Source of the DNA: Piezodorus guildinii
Taxonomy: Eukaryota; Arthropoda; Insecta; Hemiptera; Pentatomidae
Direction of reading: 5' to 3'
Assembly (NCBI GenBank): GCA_023052935.1
Contig: CM041292.1
Span: 133,314,951 to 133,378,950 of the forward strand
Length of the DNA: 64,000 nucleotides
Shown here: piece after piece, positions 9,844-21,662 of the stretch
Layout: each line of letters begins with the position of its first letter
Position numbering within the stretch: the stretch's first letter is position 1
Notes under the pieces: generated by a model
The model's input: the letters and a program-made list of their open reading frames with translations, nothing else
What the model was told of the DNA's origin: nothing
Database searches by the model: none
Program-made: the position numbers and the translations under genes

Positions 9844-12528
9844 ATGAATTCACCTAACTCCTTATCCATTCTCCTTTGGAATGCGAATGGTGTTAGAAAT
9901 CATACTGACGAACTGACAGCATTGTTGCAAGACAAAACAATCGATGTTGCACTTATAACTGAAACAAGACTAACGACTAAACAGTACTTCAAAATACCGC
10001 AATACATCACATACCGTACTGACCACCCAGACGGTAAAGCCCATGCCGGTTCTGCTATCATTGTCCACCAATCCCTCTCTCATCATTTACTCCCACTTCC
10101 CACCTATGATTTCCTACAAGCCACAGCCATAGTAATCAAGACTTTTTCCTTTCCGGTAACCCTCACATCTGCATACTGCCCTCCTAAACATTCCATTTCC
10201 AATTCCGAATTTGTATCCTTCCTGGATTCCATAGGAAATCGTTTCATTCTGGGTGCAGACTTAAACGCCAAGCATCAGCAGTGGGGTTCCAGAACCACGA
10301 ATTCTCGGGGACGAAATTTGCTGTCTGCACTCAACTCCCGAAATTTTAATATCCTGCCTCCTGACTCCCCTACCTACTGGCCAACCGATCCTAACCGCAA
10401 TCCTGACATCCTCGACTTCTTTATCCACAGCGGATTAGGCTCCCTCAACTTTTCTGTAACTCGCCTTGATGAACTATCCTCAGACCATAGTCCACTGATC
10501 CTAAAAGTATCTCTCACTCCAATTCCAAAACCCATTCCACCATCATTCATCAGAGGTCCTGTCAACTGGAACCTTTTCCGCCAAATCCTGACCGATAATA
10601 TTGACCTCAGAGTAACCCTCAAAACCCCAGATGACCTAGATAATTCCGTCTATTCCTTTACCACCGCCATCCAACAAGCTGTCTGGACTGCCTCCTCTCC
10701 TAAACACCCCAATATAAATCCTCACCAAAATCATTTTCCACAACATATTATAGACCTCATCCATACCAAACGCCGAGCAAGATCATTATGGCAGCGCACC
10801 CGACACCCAACAGATCGCCGCTCCTATAACTTCTATTGTAGACAATTGAAGAGGGAGTTGGCGACCTTCCGTTCCCAGTCCTTTAATTCCTACCTCTCCT
10901 CTCTATCAGCTCGTGATAATTCCCTGTGGAATGTCACGAAAAAGATCCTAAAATACCATCAAGTTTCCCATCCTCTCCGACGTGGTGATGACTCCTGGGC
11001 TGCGTCTGATGAAGATAAAGCCGAGGAATTCGCCACACACCTCTCCAAAGTTTTCACTCCTCACCCGGAATCCCACGCCAATCACACCGCAACAGTGCAA
11101 GACTTTCTTATGTCACCAATTCCACTTTCCCTACCTCCTAAAGCTATTAATCCCTCTGAGGTCAAATATCTTCTCCAAAAACTTACCCTCCGTAAATCTC
11201 CTGGACACGATCTCCTTACTCCCCAGATCCTCCGACAACTTCCGCAGAAAGCCATTATATTCCTTACTTATATTTACAACTGCATCCTACGCACCACCTA
11301 TTTTCCTCTGTTATGGAAACATTCCACTATCATTCTTTTTCTAAAACCAGGCAAACCTTCCAACAACACTTCATCCTACAGGCCTATTAGTCTACTCCCC
11401 ATCCTCTCAAAAATCTTCGAAAGGCTTCTTCTTAAACGTATCCTACCCATATTAGAATCTCAAAATCTTCCTTCCCATCAGTTTGGATTCCGTCCTCAGC
11501 ATTCCACAGTTCAACAGGGTCTCCGAGTTGTAGACCATATTTCCTCAGCTCTTGAATGCAAAGAGTATTGTTCTGGTGCGTTTCTGGACATTGCGCAAGC
11601 TTTTGACCGGGTATGGCACACTGGATTACTCTTCAAGCTGAAAACCCATTTACCCCAGTCTCTATACCTCATTCTCCGATCCTATCTCTCAAACCGTTCC
11701 TTCCGCGTTCGCTGTGGTGTAGAATTTTCTAACCTTTATCCCGTTGAGGCCGGTGTTCCTCAAGGCAGCGTCTTGGGACCCGTCCTCTACATCCTTTACA
11801 CTGCTGATATTCCTACACATCCTGATACCTTTCTGGCAACTTTTGCAGACGACACCGCCATCCTATCATCCAGTTCCAATCCTGAAACAGCATCCTTAAA
11901 CCTGCAAAGACACCTTTCTCTTATCGAAGACTGGTGTAATGCTTGGCGCATTAAGGTGAACGAAGCCAAATGCAAACACGTAACCTTCACTCTTCGACGA
12001 AACTCCTGTCCGCCAGTTTACTTCAATTCCATTCCAATTCCTCCTTCAGATACAGTCCGGTATCTTGGCTTACTATTAGACAAAAGATTGACTTGGAACC
12101 CACATACAAGACTTAAAAGACAAGAACTCAACCGACGATTCGGACAGATATACCGACTACTCAACAGAAAATCTGAACTTACAGTTGACAACAAATTATT
12201 AATCTACAGGACAATACTGAAGCCCATCTGGACCTACGGACTTGAACTGTGGGGGACAGCTAAACGTACTAACATCAAACGCATTCAATCCTTTCAATCC
12301 AAAGTCCTCCGTACAATAGTAAATGCTCCATATTATGTTTCCAACTATACCTTGCACCACGACCTTAATGTTCCTTTTATTTCAGACCTGATTCCATCCA
12401 AATTTTCCAAATTCCACATGAATCTCATTCATCATCCTAATCCTCTAGCTCAATCCCTATCCAGCCCCACCCATCCATACAACCCACCTAGAAGGTTGAA
12501 ACGGCAGTGGCCTCGTGACCTCTTATAA
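9844..12528 (+). CDS. Jockey ORF2: AP-type endonuclease and reverse transcriptase
   Basis: Complete 894-codon ORF, a normal length for Jockey ORF2. It nicks the chromosomal target and copies the element RNA there. Residues about 1-225 form the APE endonuclease: WNANG near the start, ETRL, GADLNAKHQQWGS (Asp and Asn of the active site) and SDHSP with the catalytic His. The RT domain follows with SPGHDLL, SYRPISLLPILSKIFERL, FGFRPQHST, the first catalytic Asp in FLDIAQAFDRVWH, AGVPQGSVLGP, and the FADD box at residues 667-670. The thumb-side YLGLLLDKRLTW comes next. There is no RNase H domain, as usual for Jockey. No stop or frameshift interrupts it, so this copy could supply enzyme if transcribed. 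With the 5' end missing, its own promoter is probably lost. Confidence 0.95.
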   Translation: MNSPNSLSILLWNANGVRNHTDELTALLQDKTIDVALITETRLTTKQYFKIPQYITYRTDHPDGKAHAGSAIIVHQSLSHHLLPLPTYDFLQATAIVIKTFSFPVTLTSAYCPPKHSISNSEFVSFLDSIGNRFILGADLNAKHQQWGSRTTNSRGRNLLSALNSRNFNILPPDSPTYWPTDPNRNPDILDFFIHSGLGSLNFSVTRLDELSSDHSPLILKVSLTPIPKPIPPSFIRGPVNWNLFRQILTDNIDLRVTLKTPDDLDNSVYSFTTAIQQAVWTASSPKHPNINPHQNHFPQHIIDLIHTKRRARSLWQRTRHPTDRRSYNFYCRQLKRELATFRSQSFNSYLSSLSARDNSLWNVTKKILKYHQVSHPLRRGDDSWAASDEDKAEEFATHLSKVFTPHPESHANHTATVQDFLMSPIPLSLPPKAINPSEVKYLLQKLTLRKSPGHDLLTPQILRQLPQKAIIFLTYIYNCILRTTYFPLLWKHSTIILFLKPGKPSNNTSSYRPISLLPILSKIFERLLLKRILPILESQNLPSHQFGFRPQHSTVQQGLRVVDHISSALECKEYCSGAFLDIAQAFDRVWHTGLLFKLKTHLPQSLYLILRSYLSNRSFRVRCGVEFSNLYPVEAGVPQGSVLGPVLYILYTADIPTHPDTFLATFADDTAILSSSSNPETASLNLQRHLSLIEDWCNAWRIKVNEAKCKHVTFTLRRNSCPPVYFNSIPIPPSDTVRYLGLLLDKRLTWNPHTRLKRQELNRRFGQIYRLLNRKSELTVDNKLLIYRTILKPIWTYGLELWGTAKRTNIKRIQSFQSKVLRTIVNAPYYVSNYTLHHDLNVPFISDLIPSKFSKFHMNLIHHPNPLAQSLSSPTHPYNPPRRLKRQWPRDLL

Positions 12529-12816
12529 CATGTATATTGGAGTTCTAGCATTGGCTAGATTCTCCACTCACGTGCTGTATGCTTGTGAATTGTATATAGG
12601 TATGAGTGACTATTGTATATATTTTTATTGATTTTATTTTGTATATATGTATATTTTATTATTATTATTATATAAATTTATAGTATTGTATATATCGTGT
12701 GAATGTAGTATGAATGTTGTACTTTATCACTATTAAAAATGTCCTGAATTGGACAGATTGTAATATTGCTCAATGAATAAAAAAAAAAAAAAATAAAAAA
12801 AAAAAAAATAAAAAAA

Positions 12817-12905
12817 AATAAATCCTGGGGTCATCTTTTGAGTTTGAACCCATGAACTTAGTCATAGAAGGATGTTATGCTAACCTCTGCACCACAGGTG
12901 ATCCC
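12817..12905 (-). mobile_element. SINE family A, 5' (tRNA-like) portion, right of the Jockey insertion
   Basis: Begins with the second copy of the 12-bp duplication. It then shows the minus-strand tRNA-like head (B-box complement 'gagtttgaacccatgaac', then 'ggatgttatgctaacc'). It completes the SINE started at 8827. Confidence 0.72.
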
Positions 12906-14099
12906 TTAAACACCACGAATTTGCAAGTTCTAGGGCAACTTCAAAATTAAAAATAAAAGTTTGACTTTTATCATTCGTGATCGTTCAAAAACCAAATCCA
13001 AGCATCAATTATTAATTTATTACAGTAAGATTCAAAATATAAATTATTAATAAGAACTTGGGTTTATGTGTTACCCGAGCTCTCCTTCGCTAATATTTCA
13101 TTTCATTTTAATTTATATTTATTTGTCTATAACATTGCATACATGTGAGGCAAGCACCGCTTCTGGGACCAGAAGATAAATAGGGAAGTACATGCAAGTC
13201 ACACTCCATTCAACTTCCACTCCTTAATTTGTTACACACAATAAATCAGTATTAAAGCCCTCTCCACTTATTTCGATGAAATTAAAACATATCTGATATT
13301 AAATGTAATTTTATAAGATGATTTTAATGAAAATTTTGTACCCATTTTTATGTAAAATGGTAAAATGCCTACTAAGTAGAGGCACTTTGAATTCGAAAAG
13401 TTGATTTTATTCATGAAATCAAAGTAAATAGGTATATATACACACATCAATAATATGAAATGAGAGTTTTGGATAATTTGTTGAGCTTAATTTGTCACAC
13501 ACACAGACCATTTTGTGGAGTTTGATATTTTGACTGCAGGAAACCTTAAAATGCGTTTATGCGTTGAAAATTCGAATTTCATAATATTTTAAAATCCTTT
13601 ATCAATTTCAACACAGGAAATCGTAAGTAAAAAGAAGAACAATTTATTTTATTTGGAGGTAAACGGATTTTTGTTTGTTTTTTTATAAATATTTGAAAAT
13701 CCATTAAATTATATAATTAATTTTCTGATTTTATAGGAGAACTAATAAAATGTTCCTTGTATAATTTAATTTTAACTTTTCCCAGCAGTTTTTTCACAAC
13801 ATTGAATTACAATTTTTAGTAAACTTGAAATTAAATCTGAATAGTAATCAATGGTTTAATCCTCAAAAAGACCAATAATTTTTAATGTGAAGAAATAGTA
13901 AAAATTCGAAACTAAATAGCACAACTACCAAAACAATTAAGTGAAAAAAAAAAAGTGGAACTATATATTAATAGAACTTTTGTATTCTTGTGTATTATTA
14001 TTATTTTAGTGGATATTATACTTAGTTATAATATTTAAATTTATTATTTTATTTTAGTTATTGATTATTAGCAATGTTCATATAATTATTTTTATTTAT
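12906..14099. other. AT-rich non-coding stretch
   Basis: No gene recognised. The ORF at 13268-13450 has no coding features. Confidence 0.45.
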
Positions 14100-16530
14100 T
14101 GTTTCATTTGCCTCTACCCCAGAGGGTCATTGGCAGTTTTGAAAATTACACTCTATTATAATATTTAGTTTCTTTGAAGGGAATTGAACAGTTTCATAGC
14201 TGATTCCTCTTTGTCTTCTAAAGGTTTCGCTTTAGTCTCCGGTAAGTTTAATTTTCATTACTTGTTTCAAATAGGGGACACTCCAGTAGGACATGTTTCA
14301 CTGATTGTAACGTATTGTTGCAATGTTCACATGTTGGAGCCTCCAGACCTCTGAGGAGATAGCCATGAATGAATTCACAGTGACCTATTCGAAGTCGGCA
14401 AAATTATGGTTTCTTCCCTTCTTGACCTTTTAAGCTGGTAGTCCAACTTTTACAATCTTGTTTGATTTCAAACAATTTTGACTGACTTAGGCTCCCCAGG
14501 TCTGGAAGATAATCGTCTTTAGAGGTTTTTCCAGTCTTCCGTTGTGATTTCTCTACCTCCGTTATTTCTGATATTTCTCTGCTCTATCCGCTTCTTCATT
14601 GCCCAAATTCCGCAGTGAGCTGGTACCCAGCGAAGACTACCTACACTCCTATCTGTTTCACTTCCCACCAATTGTTTAATATTTCCCGTATTATGGAGTT
14701 AATACGATATGGACTGTCTATGGTTTCTAGAACGCTATTGAGTCTTTGGCAATGACCAATTTCTTGCTTCGGAACTTTTTACCCAATGAAGAGCCTTAAG
14801 ATAGCTGTAGCTTCTCCTGTGTAGACGGAGCATTCCTCTTGCACATTAAACAGTAATTTGTGGTGGTTTATAACCACGGCGCAGCCCACATTGTTTTCCA
14901 TTTTAGAAGCGTCAGTGTATATCAACTTTGAAAGTGTTATATCGTTCTAATAGTTCTAAGAACGAATTTTGTTTTTTAATGGATGTCCTTTTGAATATTT
15001 TTCCATTTTTCTATCTATGGTCGGGTGACATTCCTTCCATCCAGGTATTTTTATGTCTGGGATGAGTTTTATCTTGTTTATTTTCATATTTACGTTACAC
15101 AAAGATGCGTGAACTGTAAGACTAAATGCACAGTTTTGTATATTTTTAAGCCTCGGTTTTCTGTATTTTCCGCGAACAAACGTGTATTTAGAGGGTGATG
15201 GGAACGTGTATTTTAATTTAGTATATATATTTTAATTCCCAGCGCATTTTTAAGGAGGGTTCTCCGGACTCAATATAAATGCTTTCCACTGGAGAAGTTC
15301 TAAAAGCTCCAGTGCAAATCCCGTTAGATCTGAACACCATATCCAAGTTTGGTCCTTTATAACATTCTTATATATTTTAAGAAGATTGATCCTGTCTGCT
15401 CCCCAACTTGAATGAGAAATACACTTTAGAATACTTAGTATCTTCATACATTCATCCTTTAAATGTTTTATATGCTGTACCCAGCTGAGTCTCTTGTCTA
15501 ATACCCATTCCTAAGTAGACAACAAACTCTTCAACACTACTCTATTACAGAACCCCTTAAAGTTAATACAGGGTCTTCCTGACGCTGCGATGTCGATTAA
15601 AATGCATGCATTTGCTTTTTGAAGTTGAGAGTCTAAATCCTGCTTTTATGGACCAATTTTATATTTTTCTATCGCCTCTTGTAACTTCCACTGAATATAA
15701 TTCAGTGACTTTGCTTCGTGTAGCAATGACAATGTCGTCAGCGAATAAAAGGCATTTTCCTACCCTGACACAGAAGCTTCTATCGGTTAGGAATTTGTTT
15801 ATGTAATCCACATACTCCCGCCAATTCCCAATTTTTAAGGATTTCTAAAACACGGCCTCTTTCCATCGTATCGTAAGCTTCCCCAGATCTAGAAATATTG
15901 CTATTAGATTTTCTTTTAAGGAAAAAGCTTCTTGAACCTCCAAGCTCACAGACAGCAATGAATCTATGGTTAGCGTTGTGCCCTAAAGCCAAACTGGTTC
16001 GCAGACAATATATGCTGGCTTTCAAGCAACTCTACGAGTCTTGTATTTACCATGTTTTCTTGGACTTTCGAGATGCATGAGAGTAGAGATATAGGTCGGT
16101 AATCCTTTGGTGTTTACTATTTTCTTTTTTTGCTATTGGGATTATAATTGATTGCCTCCAGCTAGAGAGGAAGTCTCTACTATTCCAAATCCTGTTGTAT
16201 ATTTCCAATAAATATTGCTTTCCCTCTTCCGGCAATTATTTTAGGAACTGTCCCGGAATTCCATCCAAACCCGGTGCAGACTTCCCACTACATATGTCTA
16301 ATGCAGCCTTTAGTTCTGTCATCTGAAACGGTTCGCTGCAACTTTTGGATCCGCTTAGCACTAATCTGCTGATAGGTCGGGTTCTTGAGTTTTCGTGTGT
16401 CGTTGGATTGTATCCTTGCGAAGAAGATACTTCTTTGAAGTGTATTGCGAGGGATTCTGCGATGTCTGCAGGATTGGTTATATTATTATTAATTATTGTA
16501 TATAATTTTTGTTCATTCATTAATTTTTTT
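14100..16530 (-). pseudogene. Decayed non-LTR retrotransposon: RT plus RNase H (I/LOA-like order)
   Basis: Reading leftwards on the minus strand: an RT N-terminal segment at 16236-16520 (ELKAALDICSGKSAPGLDG), then LEIYNRIWNSRDFLSSWRQS near 16150-16200. A D-box relative EAYDTMERGRVLEIL lies near 15850-15890, and an FADD box (CLLFADDIVIAT) near 15722-15760. A thumb-like region (SWVQHIKHLKDECMKILSIL) lies near 15420-15490. An RNase H start (IYTDASKMENNVGCAVV) is near 14875-14930. The C-terminal zinc motif CEHCNNTLQSVKHVLLEC is near 14285-14340. Domain order RT-RNase H places it among I-type elements rather than Jockey. Stops and frameshifts occur throughout. The APE endonuclease part is not seen, so it is 5'-truncated. 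Clade assignment is tentative. Confidence 0.8.
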
Positions 16531-17455
16531 CTCTAAAGTTCAAAAGTTTAAAATGTGAACAAATTAAATTTCAGATTCGTTAATTAAATATTTGACGGCA
16601 TTAGTTTATGCAGAGCATTAATATGAAGAATAATTACTTTTTCATTTTTTTTTTAATAGTTCATTTTTTAATAACACAAAGAAACTCAATCTAACATTTC
16701 ATACCAGGTGTAATAAAGCTACTGAACAATTAAAAAGGAAATAATATTAGAAGAAAAAAATTATACAAGCCCAGTACTTTAAAAATTCGAAGAACTTAGA
16801 AAGCATATAAATGTATTAATATTGGTAACTATACTGATACTTTCTAATAAACATATATACAAATAACATCTAATAAATCAGGGCACTATTTAAGGGGACT
16901 ACTGGCAAATGAAAAGAGCTGAAAACTGGTAGTGAGAAATAAGTCCCCAGTTGCGGTTTAGCCTTCGCGGTTGTCTCCGCAGTAAATCAGGAAACCACTA
17001 AGAGAATATACAGCGGATAGATGACAAGGGGTAGTTCGTCTCTATTTCAGAATTAAATAAATATCCCCTATCATTATTCATGTTTCCGCTTATAAAGAAA
17101 AATAAAACCCAACACTCTTTTCATGAAACAAAAACAAATAAGAGGTAAAGTTGTGGTTGAAAGACACATTTTGACTTTTTCACATAAAAATTTAGCAAAC
17201 ACCTCTACTTTTAAATTTAGAAAATTCCAAATAGTAGTTTCATAGTTAACGGCAAGGAATGGAATATAATACGAAAATATTCACATAAATGCAAAAGAAA
17301 AAAACTCTGCAAATTATTACACAATGGTTTATTATTTCCAAATAACTATATTAGGGTATAACTGTTTATAAATCTATTTCTAGACAGTTAAGTAATATAA
17401 AAAGCAATAAATAATTCAGAAGAAAATGACCTTAATGGTATATGACCACTGCTAA
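16531..17455. other. AT-rich non-coding stretch
   Basis: No gene recognised. 16900-17040 is slightly GC-richer, without an ORF. Confidence 0.4.
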
Positions 17456-17670
17456 TTTCAAAATACTATATATCTGATATTTCTGAACCGATTTCAATGA
17501 TTCTTTTGTCGTTTTGTAGAAAATTAATTTTTTTTTTTTTGGGGGGGGGGGTTCCACGTATCTTGAAACGTACGCTCTAAAATTTTGAAAGATGTTAATT
17601 TTTTTTTTTTTGTTTTGTCGATTACAAAAGGTTCATTATTGAAAATAATAAATCGAAAAACAAATTAAAT
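17456..17670 (-). repeat. Dispersed repeat (family E), copy 1
   Basis: Contains 'gattacaaaaggttcattattgaaaa', cut here to its core ggttcattattgaaaataa. The complement recurs at 47205-47400 and 48549-48690 with the following 'ttgagagcttac' region. The family is unidentified. G and T homopolymers lie inside this copy. Confidence 0.6.
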
Positions 17671-19376
17671 AAATCTAAAACCAACTTAAAACAGTCGATA
17701 TGAATGATTATCATTTTATGTAAAAGTCAAAACTTTTACTCAATTATGTATTTCCAACCTTATTTTCTTCTCTCACTATATTTATACGTAGATATGTTGA
17801 GGGCGAAAAAAACATTTTATGTGTACATGATCTGTGTAGCATTAAATATAATACTTTACAACAATCTTCTACACGTTTCTATCTCACCGATTTTACTAAC
17901 AAATAAATATTTCAAGTAACAATGAAGAATAGAAAAAAAAAAAAAAAAAAAAATAGATGCCATATAAAACTTCTTTTCACGAAACGTTTTAAATAAAAAG
18001 TAATCGATGAAGGAGTTGAATCATGTTTTCTATATTTTTCGTAGTTTCATATCTTAGCTATATTACTTCAATATGTCCTTAGTGTGTGGCTAATAATTTT
18101 TTAGGTAAACGATAATTCTGGTTAGCTCTGATTAAAAAGATTATTTTCCCTAAAACCTATCTCAAAAACCTTTTTTAAAGCCGAATATAATTTATTTAAT
18201 GATCAACCAACATGATGGAGTAAACATATATATATGATGATAATTATTAAATGTTCTGACAATATTGTAATTAGCTATTTGAAAAAAACAATGAAACAAA
18301 AAAAAATTATAAAAAAATTTCCAAACCTCCATCAAATTATCACAAATTACAATATCTTCCTCCATAACCTTACTATTAGAAACTTGGATTGTTCAATTTC
18401 AACAAGATGTTTAATTTTATGTAACAATGCTGTAATATCTATTAACATTTTCAAGATAGTCATCCACCAACGTGTAAGAGGATCATTTCCGGACACAATT
18501 TAGGCCTCCTTGTTATTCTGCTAATACAATATATAACCCCCTTTCAGATGTATTACTCAAGGACTTAGTTCTTAATAACCTAATTTGAACTTAGTAAATC
18601 AGATTTTAATCTTATAAGTGAGTATTGGTGTAGTTTGGTGACGAGCCAGCGCACAACTTACCGCATGATAACTTTCACACGCACTAACTTTAACACTTCC
18701 CCTTTAGAGCCTAACTTTAAATTTAACCCTCACTCATGGGAATTAACACAAGCTAACTCAAAACAGGCCGGTCGTAAACAACTTTTTCAATGCGGGGAAT
18801 GTATGGGATCTGCGATATATGTACCGATCATTGATAAACAATAACTGGAAGTAGAATTAAATAACAATATGTAGAATTATCAATATGCCGCGCGACTTCA
18901 TGTCCTTTGTAGTGAGGAAAATATTAGGACGTTACATGATGTTCTTTTTTGGTTGAAAATCAATTTACTGAATCTGGTAAATAACAACAAAAAAACGAGC
19001 AACGAAAATTAAAATTAAAAATAATGAAAAACAAATCATGAAAGATTATGCGATTCAGAAACGTAAGGACTCATAAATGTAAGTTCATCATCATTCGGTA
19101 TTATATTTCCGAACGATCTTCCTCAATTATCTTGATTACATTTAGGGAAGCGGATTATTACAACAGAGAGATATAACGGTTCGTTAAATGAGTAAATAAA
19201 CACACAACCTAAACAATGGAATTCAGAAACTGATAAATTTCTTTAGATCTCGGGTAAAATAGATTTAATAAGTGGATATTTTTTACTTTCTCGTACTATA
19301 TATATGAAATAAATATTAAACGGATTTATTGTCTATTTGTTACTTAAAAGCTACGAGTCTTACAAAAATAAATTAT
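17671..19376. other. AT-rich non-coding stretch
   Basis: No gene recognised. 18600-18850 is somewhat GC-richer and includes a 69-codon ORF (18635-18844) with no recognisable domain. I do not call it a gene. Confidence 0.4.
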
Positions 19377-19377
19377 A

Positions 19378-19416
<39 letters not shown>

Positions 19417-19426
19417 TTGTGTGTGT

Positions 19427-19427
<1 letters not shown>
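19377..19427. repeat. (AT)n followed by (TG)n microsatellite
   Basis: The (AT)n tract passes into gtgtgtttgtgtgtgtg directly next to the poly(T), which is the minus-strand 3' tail of the R1-like element. It may be the left flank of that element's target. Confidence 0.85.
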
Positions 19428-19473
<46 letters not shown>

Positions 19474-21180
19474 CGGGTAGGGGAAAAATCTTTCATCAGA
19501 CGAAGTGCAACTGTCAGGCTACACAACAGTGTGAGATTCCTACTCACTAAAAAACCACCTCCCAATTCGTCTTTACCACCCCACGGAACCGCTGTCAAGC
19601 ATTACTTCATGGGGGGGCAGAAGGGCTAAATGCCAGCTACTTTACTGGACATCTGATTTAGGCTAGGCCGATGCACCGCCTCTCCTTTCTTGTTCCTGTA
19701 CTCTGAGTTTTCTGCAGATTTGTGCTGCATAATCAGCTGCAGCGCTCCAACTCTCCTGACTAGCCATCATCAAGGAGACTAAATTTTCGGGTGATGCTTT
19801 TGTACTAAATTTAGCGTCTATCTCCGATCTTTCTCGAACGAATCCCGAACAAGAGAAGAATGCATGTTCCACTGTTTCTTCTATGGGATCACAAAATGGG
19901 CACAATGAACTTTCCTCTATTTTGAAACGGGCTAAGTACGCTCTGAAGCAACCATGCCCAGTAAGCAGCTGAGTGAGATAGTAATCTACATCTCCATGTT
20001 TCCGGGATAACCATGTCGATATGTCGGGAATTAAGCGGTAGGTCCATCTTCCACAAGATGAAGCGTTCCAGCGTCTCTGCCATATATCAAGTGTATGAAC
20101 TCTCTCTTGTTTTGCTAAAGAAGCCCAGTGAGCATCCTTCTCTTCTTGTTTTCTTCGGTAGATCCTTCTACGTTCATCTGCCAAAAGATCAATCGGAGGC
20201 ATGTCTGCGATGACGCATACAGCGTCGTAGGACACAGTGCGAAAAGCTCGAGCGACACGCAGGGCACTTCTCCGATGCACACTAATAACTTTCCGGACAT
20301 ATGATTGCACTTGGCAGGATTCTGCCCAGATCGGTGCTGCGTACAGAAGCGTGGAACTGGCTACATTGGCCAGAAGCTTCCTCTGGTTTCCCCTTGGTCC
20401 ACCAATATTTGGCATGATTCTGGCCAATTCATTTACCACATTCGCTGCTCTATTACTAACTTTAAGCAGGTGTTCATCAAATCGAATTCTAGCGTCAATA
20501 TGCACTCCGAGATATCTAATTGATGGCTTGGATAGGATATCGAACTCCCCGACGGTGAAACTGACTGTCTCCTTCACTTTCCTACTGGTTATCAATACTG
20601 CCTCAGTTTTATGATCAGCAAGCTGAAGGCCTGCCGCTGAGAGCCATTGACGAATCATAAAGATAGCCTTGTTCCCATTATAAGATATCTCCTCCAAGAG
20701 TTTCCCCCGAACTATGATTGCCAGATCGTCAGCAAAACCAAGCGTAGTAGTTTCTTCTGGCAGGGGTAACCTGAGCACACCGTCATACATTATATTCCAC
20801 AGAAGTGGTCCTAGAACCGAACCCTGAGGAACGCCACCTGTGACTTTGTAGCTTTTTAATCCTGCTTTCGTATCATACCTTAAAATTCTGTCGGTAAAAT
20901 AACTCTCAATAATCTTCATGAGGTAATATGGGACTTGCATATTTTTCAATCCGTTTAAGATACAATCCCACCGAGCTGAATTAAAGGCATTTTTAACGTC
21001 TAATGTTATAATGGCGCAGTACTTCTTACTACCTCTTCTCCATCTCTTTCCCGCAGTGGCTTCCTGAGCAGTTTTGATAGCAAAACCGATGGCATCTGTT
21101 GTCGATCTGCCCTTCCGAAAACCATACTGGTCATCAGATAATCCTCTGACTCCTTCACTAAAGTCAATTAACCTGCCATG

Positions 21181-21185
<5 letters not shown>
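19428..21185 (-). mobile_element. R1-clade non-LTR retrotransposon, 5'-truncated, between (TG)n tracts
   Basis: The poly(A) tail (46 T on the plus strand, 19428-19473) and the truncated 5' end (21185) both directly abut TG/AC repeats (19411-19427 and 21186-21213). R1-clade families Mino and Waldo are known to insert into AC-type microsatellites, so the arrangement suggests a related microsatellite-targeting lineage. The retained RT frame is uninterrupted, so the insertion is not old. The endonuclease and ORF1 are absent. Confidence 0.8.
19663..21185 (-). CDS. R1-clade ORF2, reverse transcriptase and C-terminal zinc motif (N-terminally truncated)
   Basis: About 507 codons open from the truncation point to a stop at the left end. 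The annotated ORF extends further right only by reading through the (AC)n tract as THTHTH. RT motifs in order: LSDDQYGFRKGRSTTDAI, the catalytic Asp in TLDVKNAFNSARW, GGVPQGSVLGPLLWN, LGFADDLAIIV (near 20720-20745), and IRYLGVHIDARIRFDEHL. A CCHC motif, CPFCDPIEETVEHAFFSC, follows near 19845-19905; this is the usual R1-clade C-terminus. The protein would copy element RNA at a nicked target, but without its endonuclease it cannot act alone. No frameshifts are visible. Confidence 0.88.

Positions 21186-21213
<28 letters not shown>
21186..21213. repeat. (TG)n microsatellite at the 5' junction of the R1-like element
   Basis: About 14 TG units immediately upstream (minus strand) of the truncated element. 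Confidence 0.9.
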
Positions 21214-21214
<1 letters not shown>

Positions 21215-21660
21215 CAAGAACGGTACAGCAAGTCACCAAAATCAGTTTACCAGAAGGAGCCATTTTATATCGACGATTTGAATTATTAATATTATTAGCA
21301 CAACTAATAAACTATTTTTTTAAATCATAATATTAATGTATAATTAAACAGTCTTTAAAATCAGTTGATATTTTTCCTCACCATTAAATGAATAGTTTTA
21401 AAGATTCCTCCTCTGATGTAGGATTAATTTTCTAAATTAAAAAGATTAAATATATCTCATCACTAATTATTTGTGATATAAATTTACTTATATAAACTAC
21501 AATACAACAGAATATGATGTAAAAAAAAATGAACTTCTTTAAGTTTAGATTTTTTTTTTTCCGGAATCAACAGAAGTATGCATGAAATAATATACGGTTG
21601 TAAACAATGTTTTTTTGAAAAGGATATTATTTAGCAATTAGATTCTTTAAATGTAACTAA
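21214..21660. other. AT-rich non-coding stretch
   Basis: Nothing recognised. Confidence 0.45.
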
Positions 21661-21662
21661 GA

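Larger units (their letters stand above)
9017..12816 (+). mobile_element. Jockey-clade non-LTR retrotransposon, 5'-truncated
   Basis: The element contains the 3' part of ORF1 (gag-like), a complete ORF2 (endonuclease plus reverse transcriptase), a 3' UTR of about 290 bp with aataaa at its end, and an A-rich tail (from about 12777). A perfect 12-bp target-site duplication, aataaatcctgg, at 9005-9016 and 12817-12828 proves insertion into a family-A SINE. 5' truncation inside ORF1 is typical of target-primed reverse transcription. The open ORF2 and clean duplication point to a young insertion. Base use differs from the surroundings: the + strand is C-rich with few G. Confidence 0.93.

Noticed and set aside
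18635..18844. 69-codon ORF in a GC-richer patch, considered as a gene or organelle-derived insert
   Set aside because: No recognisable domain, start context or organelle rRNA motif that I could confirm.
19329..19629. Three overlapping ORFs rich in YI, HT, F or K repeats
   Set aside because: They are translations of the (AT)n, (TG)n and poly(T) tracts at the 3' end of the R1-like element.
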